Part shown: positions 1 through 9,402 of the stretch, one piece after another
Position numbering within the stretch: the stretch's first letter is position 1
Layout of the letters: every line of letters starts with the position of its first letter
Source of the DNA: Treponema sp.
GTDB taxonomy: Bacteria; Spirochaetota; Spirochaetia; Treponematales; Breznakiellaceae
Assembly: GCA_009777335.1 (NCBI GenBank)
Contig: WRMC01000003.1
Location: 106,864 to 170,863, forward strand
Direction: 5' to 3'
DNA: 64,000 nucleotides
Program-made: the position numbers and the translations under genes
Notes under the pieces: model-generated
What the model was told of the DNA's origin: nothing
The model's database searches: none
What the model saw: only the letters and a program-made list of their open reading frames with translations

Positions 1-1
1 C

Positions 2-340
2 TGCCCCGAAATAGACTGGCTGGTCAAGCGGGCCCAGGAGCTCCATGGGGTTCTGGCCTCCCGGATGACCGGCCAGGGCTTTGGGGGCTGCACCTATACC
101 TTTATCCGGGAAGACATGGTAGAGGAATACCGGAAGCGCCTGGAAGATTATGAGCGGATCTTCGGATTCCACCCGGTGATCTACGAAATGAAGCTCTCCA
201 GCGGCACCCGCCTGGTCTCCGAGGCGGGCCGCAACTTAGGGGAAGAAAAGGAAGGGAAGCCTTCCCTCAAGATAGTCGAAAAAAAGGCCCCGGAAAAAAA
301 GGTGGCGGACAAAAAGCTGGAACGGAGTGCCGCCCGGTGA
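2..340 (+). CDS. galK: Galactokinase, C-terminal part (cut by window start)
   Basis: The reading frame is already open at base 2 and ends at TGA 338-340, so only the last ~112 residues are visible. The segment S-R-M-T-G-Q-G-F-G-G-C is the C-terminal GHMP-kinase motif of galactokinases, which phosphorylate galactose at C1 in the Leloir pathway. After the conserved domain comes a Lys/Glu-rich tail of about 30 residues that is not usual for GalK. The stop overlaps the GTG start of surE (GTGA), indicating co-transcription. The family call rests on one motif plus general C-terminal resemblance; another GHMP kinase is possible but less likely. Confidence 0.75.
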   Translation, partial: CPEIDWLVKRAQELHGVLASRMTGQGFGGCTYTFIREDMVEEYRKRLEDYERIFGFHPVIYEMKLSSGTRLVSEAGRNLGEEKEGKPSLKIVEKKAPEKKVADKKLERSAAR

Positions 341-1101
341 ACATCCTTTTGACCAACGATGACGGCATAGATTCACCGGGGCTCACCCTCTTGGCGGCGG
401 AGCTCCGGGAAAAAACCAGTCACCGGGTCTTTGTCCTTGCCCCCGACAGCAATCGTTCTGCCATCTCCCATGGTCTGTCCTTCATCTTAAACCCTCTAAG
501 GCTTAAGCAGCTAGGAGAGGACAGCTGGAGCTGTTCGGGGAACCCGGCGGACTGTGTCATCGCGGCCCTCAACGGGGTCCTGCCGCTGCGGCCAGACCTG
601 GTCCTCTCGGGAATTAACCAGGGGGCCAATCTGGGCCTGGACATCATGTATTCCGGGACCGCCGCCGGAGCCCGGCAGGCCAGTTTCGGGGGCATCCCCG
701 GCATAGCCCTCTCGCTCTCGGGCCGGGGTCCCTATAACTGGGACATGGCCGTGGGGTGGATAGTCGAGAACCTGGAGACCCTCTATTCCTGCTGGCGGGC
801 CGGCACCATGGTGAACGTAAACATCCCCGACGGGCCCGCAGCGCCTGAGGGGGTCCATCATACCTGGCCCGGCCCCCATAGCAGTTTTAAGGACAAGCTG
901 GCCATCTACACCGCCCCCGATGGGGACCGCTGGTGTTTTTTAGATACCGAGCATAATACCATGGACCCAAAACCCGGTTCCGATTTTTATGCCATAGCTA
1001 GGAATCATGTTTCAATTAGTGTACTCTTTTCGTATCCGGTAGTTCAAAGGGACTTTTGTCCCGAAGCTCCAGTGTCTGTGGCTCCGGAGCTTCAGACCTA
1101 G
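337..1101 (+). CDS. surE: 5'/3'-nucleotidase SurE
   Basis: 254 residues, the usual SurE length. The N-terminus M-N-I-L-L-T-N-D-D-G-I-D-S-P-G carries the metal-binding Asp pair of the family, and S-G-I-N-Q-G-A-N-L-G and S-G-T-A-A-G-A near residues 90-115 are further SurE signatures. The family removes phosphate from nucleoside monophosphates and is linked to stationary-phase survival. It starts with GTG overlapping the preceding stop, so it is translationally coupled to the galactokinase. The next gene begins 21 bases downstream. Confidence 0.93.
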   Translation: MNILLTNDDGIDSPGLTLLAAELREKTSHRVFVLAPDSNRSAISHGLSFILNPLRLKQLGEDSWSCSGNPADCVIAALNGVLPLRPDLVLSGINQGANLGLDIMYSGTAAGARQASFGGIPGIALSLSGRGPYNWDMAVGWIVENLETLYSCWRAGTMVNVNIPDGPAAPEGVHHTWPGPHSSFKDKLAIYTAPDGDRWCFLDTEHNTMDPKPGSDFYAIARNHVSISVLFSYPVVQRDFCPEAPVSVAPELQT

Positions 1102-1121
1102 GTTTTTTCAGAGGGGGGGGG

Positions 1122-1817
1122 ATGCAAGAGATCAGCAGGGCCCAGGGGCCCTTAACCGAAGGAATCAGGCTTTACCGGCTCAAACGCTGGGACCAGGCCC
1201 TGGCGGCCCTAAAGGCCATAGATGCCGAAAGCTTCAACCCGGACGAACAGATCGAACTGGCCTATTACCTGGGCCTCTGTTATACCAAACTCGAACGCTA
1301 CGATGAAGCTCTCCTTTACCTGGAACAGGTAGTCACCTCCGGGGCAGATCCCTTAAGGATCTACCAGTGCCGGATGACCCTGGCCTATATCTATGTGATA
1401 ACCCGCCGCACCAGGATGGCCGAATTTGAGCTGCGCCGCCTCTCTACCATAGGCTTTGAATCGGCCCAGCTGTATTCCACCCTGGCCTATGCCTCCTGGG
1501 CCCAGAAGCAGTACAAGCAGGCGGTGGACTACTACGAGAAAGCTCTGGACCTGGATGCCGACAATGCCAATGCCCTTAACGGCCTGGGTTATATCCTGGT
1601 GGATGAAGACATGGATCTGTACCGGGGGCTCCGCTGCTGCCGGAAGGCCGTAGACCTGCGGCCCCAGAACGGGGCCTACCTGGACTCCCTGGGCTGGGCC
1701 TACTTTAAGAACGGCGATCTCCTGGAGGCCCGCACCTGGCTGCGCCGGGCCCTTGATGCGGCCCCCGAGGCCCCGGAGATAAAGGAACACTTTAAGATCG
1801 TGACGGGGGCAAAGTGA
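1122..1817 (+). CDS. Tetratricopeptide repeat protein
   Basis: About 231 residues built from TPR helices. Repeated W/Y-A-L-Y-E-A/L-A patterns are visible, for example around A-L-N-G-L-G-Y and L-D-S-L-G-W-A-Y-F. TPR proteins are protein-binding scaffolds. The frame is open further upstream to 1056, but ATG 1122 follows a strong GAGGGGGGGG ribosome site and removes a non-TPR leader that would overlap surE. No signal peptide is seen from this start, so it is predicted cytoplasmic. Its stop overlaps the GTG of the next gene (GTGA), so the two are probably made together and may act together. Specific function unknown. Confidence 0.8.
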   Translation: MQEISRAQGPLTEGIRLYRLKRWDQALAALKAIDAESFNPDEQIELAYYLGLCYTKLERYDEALLYLEQVVTSGADPLRIYQCRMTLAYIYVITRRTRMAEFELRRLSTIGFESAQLYSTLAYASWAQKQYKQAVDYYEKALDLDADNANALNGLGYILVDEDMDLYRGLRCCRKAVDLRPQNGAYLDSLGWAYFKNGDLLEARTWLRRALDAAPEAPEIKEHFKIVTGAK

Positions 1818-3937
1818 ACACTCCAAAAGCGGGTCTTCTTTTTATTGTTGGTTTTCTCCTTCTTGCGGGATTAAGCTTGGGGGCCCAGCAAAGTCCGGGC
1901 CCGGGGATTAGCATACCCCTGGGCTATGAGGGGGCCGACCTGGATACCCTTCGGGCCCGGGAAGAGTTCCGCATCGGGGTTCAGGCCTATAACCGCTACT
2001 CCTATAACGAGGCGATCCTCTCCATGGAGCGGGCCCTGGCCTTTAGGCCTGGGGAGCCCCTGATCCTGGACTGGCTGGGCAGGGCCTACTACCGCTCGGG
2101 GATAGAGAACGCCGCCTTCAGGGCCTGGCAGGCCGCCTCGGCCGCATACGGTCTGGGGACCGGCCCGGGGATCCTGGTCGCCAGCCGGATGGAAACCCTC
2201 CGGAACCGCCGCAGCCTCTTGCCGGTCCCCGACGATGAGGTCCGCTATGTGGAGTCCGGGGGCTTCCCCTCCAGGGACGGGGAGATCATCTTCTACGGCC
2301 AGCCCAGTGCCATCCTCACCCAGGATGACGGATCCGCCTGGGTGGTGGCCTTTGGCAGCAATGAGATAGTCCGCATAGACCCTAACGGGATCATCCGCGA
2401 AAGGCGGCGGGGCCCCCTGGTGGGCTTTGACCGGCCCTACGATCTTGTCCGGGGCATAGACGGAAGACTCTTTCTTTCCGAGTTTCGGGGCAACCGGATC
2501 TCGGTCCTCTCCCCCGCTGGAGATTGGCTCTATCACATAGGAAGCCGGGGCCAGGGGCCGGGGCAGCTCATGGGGCCCCAGAATTTGACGGTCGACCAAG
2601 AGGGCTACCTCTACGTGGTAGATTACGGCAATAGGCGGATCTCCAAATTCGATCCCAATGGAACCTTTATCCTGTCCTTTGGCCAAAGGGCCCCGGGCTT
2701 TCAGGGCTTTGTGTCCCCCACGGGGATCATCGCCCGTGGGGAGCGGATCTACATAGCCGACAATATCCTCAGGGCCATCTATATTTTTGACCAGAACGGG
2801 AACTACCTGGGTCCCCTGGTGACCGAGGGCCTGGAGAGCCCCGAAAGCCTAAGGCTCCTCTCGGATGGAAGGATCCTGGGGGTGGACTCCAACCGCATCT
2901 TATTAATCGATCCCGACTCGGCCATCATCCGGGAGCTGGGCCTTTTGGGTAACCCCTCCCGGGTCCGGATCACCGGGGCCGAGATGGATTCCAACGGCAA
3001 TGTCCTGGCCGCAGATTTCCAGTCCGGCGAAGTATCGGTCATGACCCGAATCGATGACATGGCTGCGGGGCTCTTCGTAGAAATCACCCGGGTGGTCTCC
3101 GACAACTTCCCCCTCGTCACCGTGGAGCTGGAGGTGAGCGACCGGCTCCGGCGGCCCGTCATGGGCCTGGACGCCCGGAACTTCCTCCTCAGCGAGGGGG
3201 GTATCCCGGTGAGGGAGCAGAACTTCCTCTCGGCGGGCTATAGGGCCGAGTCGGCGGACCTGGCCATCCTTATCGAGCGGTCCCCCGCCACAGCGGCCCT
3301 GGGGGAGGATTTGGCCGCCGCAGTCCGGGATATCGACTCCGCCGCTGGGAGGGTCCTGAGCATCATCAGCGCCGCCGAACAGCCCATCCGGGAAGACCCC
3401 GCCAGCGCCCAGGGTGCTACCCCCGCGGCCCGGCTCGCATCGGCGGCCCGGGGTTCCGCCGCATCCTACAGCCCCCGCTGGAGCTTCGACCTGGCACTCC
3501 GTTTGGCCGCCACGGATCTCCTGGGGGGATCCAAAAAACGGGCCGTGGTCTTTGTGGGGGCCGGGGCTCCGCCGGGTTCACCCTTTAGCCTGGGGGACCT
3601 GGCCTTTGAGCACTACAGCATTGCCGAGCTTTCGGCTTATTTGACAAATAATAATGTGGCCTTTTATGCCATCATCGTGGGGGGAGGTCTTCCAGGCAGG
3701 GAAGTCAGCTACCTGGCCGAAGAAACCGGCGGTCAGGTCATCTCCCTTTACCGGAGTGAGGGGATCATCCCGGTGATCCAGGCCATAGGGCAGAGGTCTT
3801 CGGGCTCCTATACCCTCAGTTACCGTTCCAGCCTGCCCACCGATTTCGGCCGGAACTACCTGCCCCTGGAGGCCGAGGTCTACCTCATGGAACGGTCCGG
3901 AAGGGACAGCACGGGCTACTTCCCACCGCTGGAATAG
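1814..3937 (+). CDS. Exported TPR / NHL beta-propeller / VWA-like protein
   Basis: 707 residues. An N-terminal hydrophobic segment (residues ~6-24) ending in Gly-Ala-Gln-Gln looks like a cleavable signal peptide. Residues ~45-110 resemble TPR helices. Residues ~150-420 hold NHL-type repeats of the form G-x-L-x-x-P-x-x-L-x-x-D-x-x-G-x-L-Y-V-x-D. The last third resembles a von Willebrand factor A fold (R-A-V-V-F-V-G-A-G and V-A-F-Y-A-I-I-V-G-G). Such a protein would lie in the periplasm or on the surface and bind other proteins. The GTG start overlaps the stop of the TPR gene. Exact role unknown. Confidence 0.8.
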   Translation: MNTPKAGLLFIVGFLLLAGLSLGAQQSPGPGISIPLGYEGADLDTLRAREEFRIGVQAYNRYSYNEAILSMERALAFRPGEPLILDWLGRAYYRSGIENAAFRAWQAASAAYGLGTGPGILVASRMETLRNRRSLLPVPDDEVRYVESGGFPSRDGEIIFYGQPSAILTQDDGSAWVVAFGSNEIVRIDPNGIIRERRRGPLVGFDRPYDLVRGIDGRLFLSEFRGNRISVLSPAGDWLYHIGSRGQGPGQLMGPQNLTVDQEGYLYVVDYGNRRISKFDPNGTFILSFGQRAPGFQGFVSPTGIIARGERIYIADNILRAIYIFDQNGNYLGPLVTEGLESPESLRLLSDGRILGVDSNRILLIDPDSAIIRELGLLGNPSRVRITGAEMDSNGNVLAADFQSGEVSVMTRIDDMAAGLFVEITRVVSDNFPLVTVELEVSDRLRRPVMGLDARNFLLSEGGIPVREQNFLSAGYRAESADLAILIERSPATAALGEDLAAAVRDIDSAAGRVLSIISAAEQPIREDPASAQGATPAARLASAARGSAASYSPRWSFDLALRLAATDLLGGSKKRAVVFVGAGAPPGSPFSLGDLAFEHYSIAELSAYLTNNNVAFYAIIVGGGLPGREVSYLAEETGGQVISLYRSEGIIPVIQAIGQRSSGSYTLSYRSSLPTDFGRNYLPLEAEVYLMERSGRDSTGYFPPLE

Positions 3938-4028
3938 TGTGTATAATAAGGGAAAGGAATGAGGAATGGGAAAAGAAACTGAAAAGCAGGAACGTTCCTC
4001 GCACTATAATGCATTTTGGGAGGATCCA

Positions 4029-4445
4029 ATGGCATATCAATGGGATTCAAGCTTAGAATCGGGTTACGACAAGGTTGACAATCAGCATAAACAGCTTGTG
4101 GCTGCTCTGAACAACCTGATGGAGGCCAGCTCCAGCGGAAAGGGTGATGCCGCAGTTATGGACACCCTGGACTTTCTAACCGGCTATGCGATCAAGCACT
4201 TCGCCGATGAGGAACAGCTGCAGGTCGACTATAATTACCCCGACTACCTCAACCACAAGAAGATCCACGATGACTTCAAGGTCGTGGTGGGCGAGATGGT
4301 TCAAAGGGTAAAAACCGAGGGCCCCACCTCGGAAGTCATCGATGCGGTGAGCTCCGCCGTTGGTTCCTGGCTCTTAAACCATATCAAGGGTGATGACTTC
4401 CGCATGGCCGCCCACGTTAAGGCCGCCGATAGTTCTCAGAAGTAG
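4029..4445 (+). CDS. Bacteriohemerythrin
   Basis: 138 residues from this start. The diiron ligand pattern of hemerythrins is clear: N-Q-H-K near residue 20, H-F-x-x-E-E in mid-protein, then N-H-K-K-I-H and a late H-I-K-G-D-D. These proteins bind O2 at a non-haem diiron site and buffer or sense oxygen. The frame extends to ATG 3966, but ATG 4029 has a GGGAGG site five bases upstream and gives the canonical family N-terminus; the extra 21 residues are unlike the family. Its 3' end overlaps thiI on the other strand by 29 bases. Confidence 0.88.
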   Translation: MAYQWDSSLESGYDKVDNQHKQLVAALNNLMEASSSGKGDAAVMDTLDFLTGYAIKHFADEEQLQVDYNYPDYLNHKKIHDDFKVVVGEMVQRVKTEGPTSEVIDAVSSAVGSWLLNHIKGDDFRMAAHVKAADSSQK

Positions 4446-5604
4446 CTCCGGAATCGATCATTTCTGCTTTCTCAAGACCCTCTTTAATGAGTTCCTCCAG
4501 ATCGAGGGATAGGTATATCCTTTTGGCTTCCTGGGGGTCTCCCCGTATGATGGGGTGGGGGGGGGTAAAGAGGACACAGCAGTCCTCGTAGGGCAGGATA
4601 GATATTTTATAGGTCCCAATCTCTTCGGCCAGGGCGGTGATCCTCTCCTTGTTTATTCCTATCAGGGGCTGCAGAACCGGCAGGTTTATCAAGCTTTGGG
4701 TGCAGGAAATATTTTCTATGGTTTGGCTGGCCACCTGGGAGAGGCTCTCGCCGCTAATCAAGCAGCGGGCCCTTCGTTTTAGGGCCAGCTTTTCTGCACA
4801 GTCCATCATGGCCATGCGAAGGATGACGGTCCGCCAGGCTTCGGGGGCCCCCTCTTTAATGCGCCCCTGGATGGCGGTGCAGCTTATCACAAAGAGCTTT
4901 AAACCCTGGGTATAGGTCCCCAAGACCCTGGCCAGGTCTATGGTTTTCTGCCGGGCCTCGTCGGAGGTATAGGGAAAGGCATGGAAATACACCGCCTCCA
5001 AGGTCATGCCCCGGGAGGCCATCATGTAGCCGGCCACCGGCGAATCAATGCCCCCCGACAGAAGAAGGAGCCCCTTCCCGGCGGAACCCACCGGCAGGCC
5101 CTGCCTTCCCTGCCGGGTATTGCCAAAGACAAAGGCCCGCTCCCGGATCTCCACTTCGATGATCCCCTCGGGCTTGCGGACATCTACCCTTAGCCCCGGC
5201 ACTTCCCGGGCCACCGCCTCTCCGGCCTGGCAGCGGATGGTGTAGGAATCATGGGGGAAGCTCTTGTCGGTTCGTTTGGCTTCGATTTTGAAGCTCCTGG
5301 CTCCCCCGGCATAGAGCTGTTTTCCCTCTTCCACCGCCGCAGCTATGACGGCCTCCATGGTTTTTTCACATTCCCTGGTCTTGGCCCAACCGGCTATGCC
5401 AAAGAGCCGGGACAGGGCCTCCTCGGCTTGAGCCTCCGCTTCGGGGGGGCAGTGGAGATAGAAGCGGCCCCGGGTCATGCGGATCTGGGCCCCCGAACCC
5501 TTAAGCATGGCGGCCAGGTTTTTTTGGAGGAGCCGTTCAAAGAAGGGCCGGTTGCCCCCCTTGAGGGTAAGCTCCCCGGGCTTGAGAAGGTAGAGGCTGC
5601 TCAC
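4417..5604 (-). CDS. thiI: tRNA 4-thiouridine sulfurtransferase ThiI
   Basis: 395 residues. An N-terminal ferredoxin-like/THUMP region (residues ~1-165) is followed by the ATP-pyrophosphatase P-loop S-G-G-I-D-S-P near residue 180. ThiI adenylates U8 of tRNA and transfers persulfide sulfur to it, and in some bacteria also feeds thiamine synthesis. There is no C-terminal rhodanese domain, so this is the short form. The GTG start overlaps the stop of the upstream cysteine desulfurase (GTGA), which would supply the sulfur; the pairing supports the call. Confidence 0.93.
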   Translation of the reverse strand: MSSLYLLKPGELTLKGGNRPFFERLLQKNLAAMLKGSGAQIRMTRGRFYLHCPPEAEAQAEEALSRLFGIAGWAKTRECEKTMEAVIAAAVEEGKQLYAGGARSFKIEAKRTDKSFPHDSYTIRCQAGEAVAREVPGLRVDVRKPEGIIEVEIRERAFVFGNTRQGRQGLPVGSAGKGLLLLSGGIDSPVAGYMMASRGMTLEAVYFHAFPYTSDEARQKTIDLARVLGTYTQGLKLFVISCTAIQGRIKEGAPEAWRTVILRMAMMDCAEKLALKRRARCLISGESLSQVASQTIENISCTQSLINLPVLQPLIGINKERITALAEEIGTYKISILPYEDCCVLFTPPHPIIRGDPQEAKRIYLSLDLEELIKEGLEKAEMIDSGATSENYRRP

Positions 5605-6791
5605 AGGAAGGTCAGGACCTTTTCTACCCCCAGGATGAGGGCATCCAGATCGTCTTTAGTGGTGGACCAGCCCTGGGAGATCCGGATTCCCTCCAGGCGG
5701 GCCGATTCGTCGAGCCCCATGGCGGCCAGGACCGGCCGTTCCTCCGAAGCCGAGGAGCAGGCCGACCCGGTGGAGACCGCTACCCCCGCTTCGTCCAGGG
5801 CCCTGACCATCACCGCCCCGGGGACATCCTTAAACCTGACCTGGACTATCCAGGGCGAAAAGCGGGGGTCCTGGTCCTGCCGGTCCTCGGGGATAAGGCG
5901 GCAGCGCAAGCGGCCCTGGCTGTCCTTGACTTCCCGGAGGGCTCCTAAAAGATAGGCCATCCTTTGGCGGGCCTTCTCGCTCTCCTCTTCCAGGGCCTGG
6001 GGAGAGATGCGCTTTTGGAGGATCTCTGCCATCATCGCGGCCCCCTGGGTGTTCTCGGTCCCGGGCCGGACATTCCTTTCCTGTTCCCCCCCGGTATAGA
6101 GGGGCTGCAGGGGCTTACGCAGGTAGAGGAGCCCTATGCCCCGGGGCCCCCCCAGCTTGTGGGCACTGAAGGAGGCCGAATCGAGATCCCAGGTTTTTAA
6201 GTCGATGGGGATCTTTCCCAGGGCCTGGACCAGGTCGCTATGAACATGGATGGCAGGGCCCCCCTTTTTCTGTTCCTCCCGGGCCACTTTGACCAGAGCT
6301 TCTATATTATTAATCGAACCAGTTTCGTTGTTTACCCCCATGATCGTAATAAACCGGGCCCCCGGGTTTTTGGACAGGGCCTTTTCCAGGGCGGCTTCGC
6401 TAATGCGGCCGTCTTTTCCGGCGGGGATGGCCGACACAGGGAGGCCCAGTTTGCCGAGGACCAGGCAGTTTTCCCGGACCGAAGGGTGCTCTATGGCCGA
6501 ATAGAGCAGGGCCCCCCGGCTCTGATGGCGGATCTGGGCATGGAGAACCAGGGCGTTCGATTCGGTCCCGCCGGAGCTAAAGTAGAGGGTCTGGGCCTCC
6601 ACCCCCAGAAGGGCGGCACAGCGGTTTCGGGCATCTTCCAGGGCCTGCCGGGCCTGTCGGCCCTCAAGATGGAGGGAAGAGGGGTTAGCAAAGGGGAAAT
6701 CGGAGCCCGAAGCGGGTTTAGTTAAGGTTTCATCGGGAATCGCAGCGGCAGCCCAATCGAAGTAATGCCGGCCGGGGGCTTTTTCTACCAT
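5601..6791 (-). CDS. Cysteine desulfurase (IscS/NifS family)
   Basis: 396 residues. The PLP lysine lies in S-A-H-K-L-G-G-P-R-G near residue 213, and the active cysteine in S-T-G-S-A-C-S-S-A near residue 345. It takes sulfur from cysteine as a persulfide. Translational coupling to thiI suggests it serves tRNA thiolation at least. No Shine-Dalgarno precedes ATG 6791; instead a TTGCCA-N17-TATGAT promoter ends five bases before the ATG, which predicts a leaderless message. No iscU or other cluster-assembly gene is adjacent. Confidence 0.93.
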   Translation of the reverse strand: MVEKAPGRHYFDWAAAAIPDETLTKPASGSDFPFANPSSLHLEGRQARQALEDARNRCAALLGVEAQTLYFSSGGTESNALVLHAQIRHQSRGALLYSAIEHPSVRENCLVLGKLGLPVSAIPAGKDGRISEAALEKALSKNPGARFITIMGVNNETGSINNIEALVKVAREEQKKGGPAIHVHSDLVQALGKIPIDLKTWDLDSASFSAHKLGGPRGIGLLYLRKPLQPLYTGGEQERNVRPGTENTQGAAMMAEILQKRISPQALEEESEKARQRMAYLLGALREVKDSQGRLRCRLIPEDRQDQDPRFSPWIVQVRFKDVPGAVMVRALDEAGVAVSTGSACSSASEERPVLAAMGLDESARLEGIRISQGWSTTKDDLDALILGVEKVLTFL

Positions 6792-6796
6792 GCCCT

Positions 6797-6825
6797 ATCA
6801 TAGAAAACTGCACCGGTCATGGCAA
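6797..6825 (-). promoter_or_regulatory. Sigma-70-type promoter of the desulfurase-thiI operon
   Basis: On the minus strand TTGCCA (6825-6820) and TATGAT (6802-6797) are separated by exactly 17 bases. Only five bases lie between the -10 box and the ATG at 6791, so the predicted transcript begins at or inside the start codon. Confidence 0.6.
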
Positions 6826-6869
6826 GGGTCGCCCCCTGGTCCAGGAGCTGCCTTCTTCCAGCCCTGTTC

Positions 6870-6898
6870 TTGTAATTTTCCCCCTAAATTATTACAAT
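6870..6898 (+). promoter_or_regulatory. Sigma-70-type promoter of thrA
   Basis: TTGTAA (6870-6875), a 17-base spacer and TACAAT (6893-6898). The ATG is 32 bases downstream behind a GGAGAAGAA ribosome site, so this is an ordinary leadered promoter. Confidence 0.55.
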
Positions 6899-6930
6899 CG
6901 TACACCTACTAACATGGTTTTGGAGAAGAA

Positions 6931-9402
6931 ATGATTGTTTCGAAATTTGGGGGTACCTCGGTAGGATCCCCCGCCGCATTAGAAAAAGTGATAGAACTGC
7001 TCATGGATCCCTCCCGCCGCTCTGATACGGCCCTGGTGGTGGTTTCGGCCTTTTCGGGGATCACCGACAGTCTTATAGAGATGAGCAGGGCCTCTGCCTC
7101 CGGGGACAGTTCCTATCTGGAAACCGCAGGGGTCCTAAAAAAAAGGCACCTGGACATGGCGGCCCACTTTATGGCCGGGAAGGATCTGGAGGCCCTGAAA
7201 GAAAAAATAGACCTCAAAATTGAGGAGCTTTTAAAGATCCTCGAAGGTGCCTTTATCCTTAGGGAATTGTCTAATAGGACCCTCGATCTGGTCATGAGTT
7301 TTGGGGAACGGCTTTCGGCCTCCCTTATATCAGAAATTTTCTGTGCCCGGGGCATTCCTTCAATTTTTTTGGATACCCGGGAGCTAATAAAAACCACCGA
7401 TGATTACGGCCAGGCCCAGCTTCTCGAAGAGGAGAGCTTTACCCTCATCCGCTCCTGGTTTACCTCTTCTCCCCGGGGGGTTACCCCCCTGGTGGTGGCT
7501 ACGGGCTTTATCGCCTCCGCCGCCGACGGCACCACCACCACCCTGGGCAGGGGGGGCTCGGACTTTAGCGCCGCCATCTTCGGGGCGGCCCTGGATGTCC
7601 AGGAGGTGGAGATCTGGAGCGATGTGGACGGCATCCTCACCGCCGATCCCAGGCAGGTTAAGAATGCCTTTACGGTTGATACCATCTCCTACGAGGAGGC
7701 CATGGAGCTTTCTCACTTTGGGGCCAAGGTCATTTACCCCCCCAGCATACGGCCCGCCCTGGAAAGGGGTATACCCATCGTGATTAAAAATACCTTTAAC
7801 CCCGGCGGCCCCGGAAGCCGGATCATCCAAAACGCCGGGTCCGGTTCCTATTCCATCCGGGGGATTAGTTCCATGGGCCCGGTGACCCTCATCCGCCTGC
7901 AGGGGCCGGCCATGGTAGGGGTGGCGGGATTTTCCTCCCGCCTCTTCGGGTCCCTGGCCCGCCGGAAGATCAGCATCATCCTCATCACCCAGAGTTCCAG
8001 TGAATACTCCATCTGCTTTGCGGTCCATCCCGCCGATGCAGAGGAGGCAGAGGCGGCCATAGCCGAAGAGTTCGAGCGGGAAATGTATCGGGCAGAAATC
8101 GACCCCCCCATTTCCGAAACGAACCTGTCCATCGTGGCGGTGGTCGGAGCGGGGATGAAGAGTTCCTCGGGGATCTCCGGCAAGGTCTTTCAGGCCCTGG
8201 GGCGCAACGGCGTCAATGTGGTGGCCATTGCCCAGGGCTCCTCAGAGATCAACATCTCGGCGGTTATTTCCAGCGCCGATGAGAACAAGGCCCTAAACGC
8301 CATCCACGAGGCCTTCTTTTTAGATGGGACCCGGTCGGTAAACCTCTTCCTGGTGGGGATAGGACTCATAGGCGGCACCCTGGTGGAGCAGATCGCCGCC
8401 CAGCGGGACAACCTGGCCTCCCAGCACAAGATCCGGATCAACCTGGTGGGGGCCGCCGACTTTGGCCGGATGATCTTCGATCCCCAGGGCCTGGACCTTC
8501 TTAAGATCCGGGATCAGTTAAAAGAAGGGCAGGGGGAAGCCCTGGACCTAAACCAGTTTGTCCAGACCATTGCCGATCTTAACCTCCCCAACTCGGCTTT
8601 CTGCGACTGCACCGCCAGTGATCAAGTTTCGCTCATGTACGAGGCCTGCCTCTCTAAAGCCATACCGGTTATCACCCCCAACAAGAGGGCCAACTCGGGC
8701 TCCCTGGACTACTACCGGAAGCTAAGGGCCATCTCGGGGGATCGGAACATCCCCTACCTCTACGAGTGCACCGTGGGAGCGGGCCTCCCGGTGATCTCCA
8801 CCCTCAGGGACCTCTCCCTTTCGGGGGACCGGATCCGCCGGATCGAAGCGGTGGTGTCGGGCACTTTGAGCTTCATCTTTAACAACTACGATGGCACCAA
8901 GCCCTTCTCGGCCCTGGTCCGGGAGGCCAAGGACAAGGGCTACACCGAGCCGGACCCCCGGGACGATCTCAATGCCATGGATGCGGCCCGGAAGGCCCTC
9001 ATCCTTGCCCGGGAATGCGGCATGGCCCTGGAGTTCGCCTCGGTCCAGATAGATCCCATCCTGCCCCCGGCCTGTTTCGAAGCCCCCGATGTGGAGCAGT
9101 TTTTTGTGGAGCTGGAAAAAATCGACCAGAGCTTCGAAGACCGGCGATCCCGCTCGGCCCTGGAGGGAAAGGCCCTCCGTTATGTGGCGGTCATCGAAGA
9201 AAACAGCGCCAGACTCTCCCTGCGGGAAGAACCGGCCAACAGCCCCTTTAGGGGACTGGTGGATTCGGACAACATGGTGGTCATTACCACCGACCGGTAT
9301 TCCACCCTGCCCATGGTCATTAAGGGTCCCGGTGCGGGAGCCCAGGTCACCGCCGGGGGTATCTTTGCAGACATTGTCAGGATAGCCCGGACCCTGGTCT
9401 AG
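6931..9402 (+). CDS. thrA: Bifunctional aspartokinase / homoserine dehydrogenase
   Basis: 823 residues, the size of ThrA fusions. The aspartokinase part starts with K-F-G-G-T-S-V-G. An ACT regulatory region lies around residues 310-460 (S-S-E-Y-S-I-C-F and G-S-S-E-I-N-I-S). Homoserine dehydrogenase starts near residue 470 with the Rossmann motif V-G-I-G-L-I-G-G and later shows T-P-N-K and G-A-G-L-P-V. It catalyses the first and third steps from aspartate towards threonine, methionine and isoleucine. Feedback control through the ACT pair is expected from the family. The 3' end overlaps the convergent hemerythrin by 4 bases. Confidence 0.95.
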   Translation: MIVSKFGGTSVGSPAALEKVIELLMDPSRRSDTALVVVSAFSGITDSLIEMSRASASGDSSYLETAGVLKKRHLDMAAHFMAGKDLEALKEKIDLKIEELLKILEGAFILRELSNRTLDLVMSFGERLSASLISEIFCARGIPSIFLDTRELIKTTDDYGQAQLLEEESFTLIRSWFTSSPRGVTPLVVATGFIASAADGTTTTLGRGGSDFSAAIFGAALDVQEVEIWSDVDGILTADPRQVKNAFTVDTISYEEAMELSHFGAKVIYPPSIRPALERGIPIVIKNTFNPGGPGSRIIQNAGSGSYSIRGISSMGPVTLIRLQGPAMVGVAGFSSRLFGSLARRKISIILITQSSSEYSICFAVHPADAEEAEAAIAEEFEREMYRAEIDPPISETNLSIVAVVGAGMKSSSGISGKVFQALGRNGVNVVAIAQGSSEINISAVISSADENKALNAIHEAFFLDGTRSVNLFLVGIGLIGGTLVEQIAAQRDNLASQHKIRINLVGAADFGRMIFDPQGLDLLKIRDQLKEGQGEALDLNQFVQTIADLNLPNSAFCDCTASDQVSLMYEACLSKAIPVITPNKRANSGSLDYYRKLRAISGDRNIPYLYECTVGAGLPVISTLRDLSLSGDRIRRIEAVVSGTLSFIFNNYDGTKPFSALVREAKDKGYTEPDPRDDLNAMDAARKALILARECGMALEFASVQIDPILPPACFEAPDVEQFFVELEKIDQSFEDRRSRSALEGKALRYVAVIEENSARLSLREEPANSPFRGLVDSDNMVVITTDRYSTLPMVIKGPGAGAQVTAGGIFADIVRIARTLV

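Noticed and set aside
420..879. Long open frames antisense to real genes (for example within surE, thrA, murE, the hydratase and ppdK)
   Set aside because: They are shadows caused by high GC third positions; none has family resemblance or a ribosome site.
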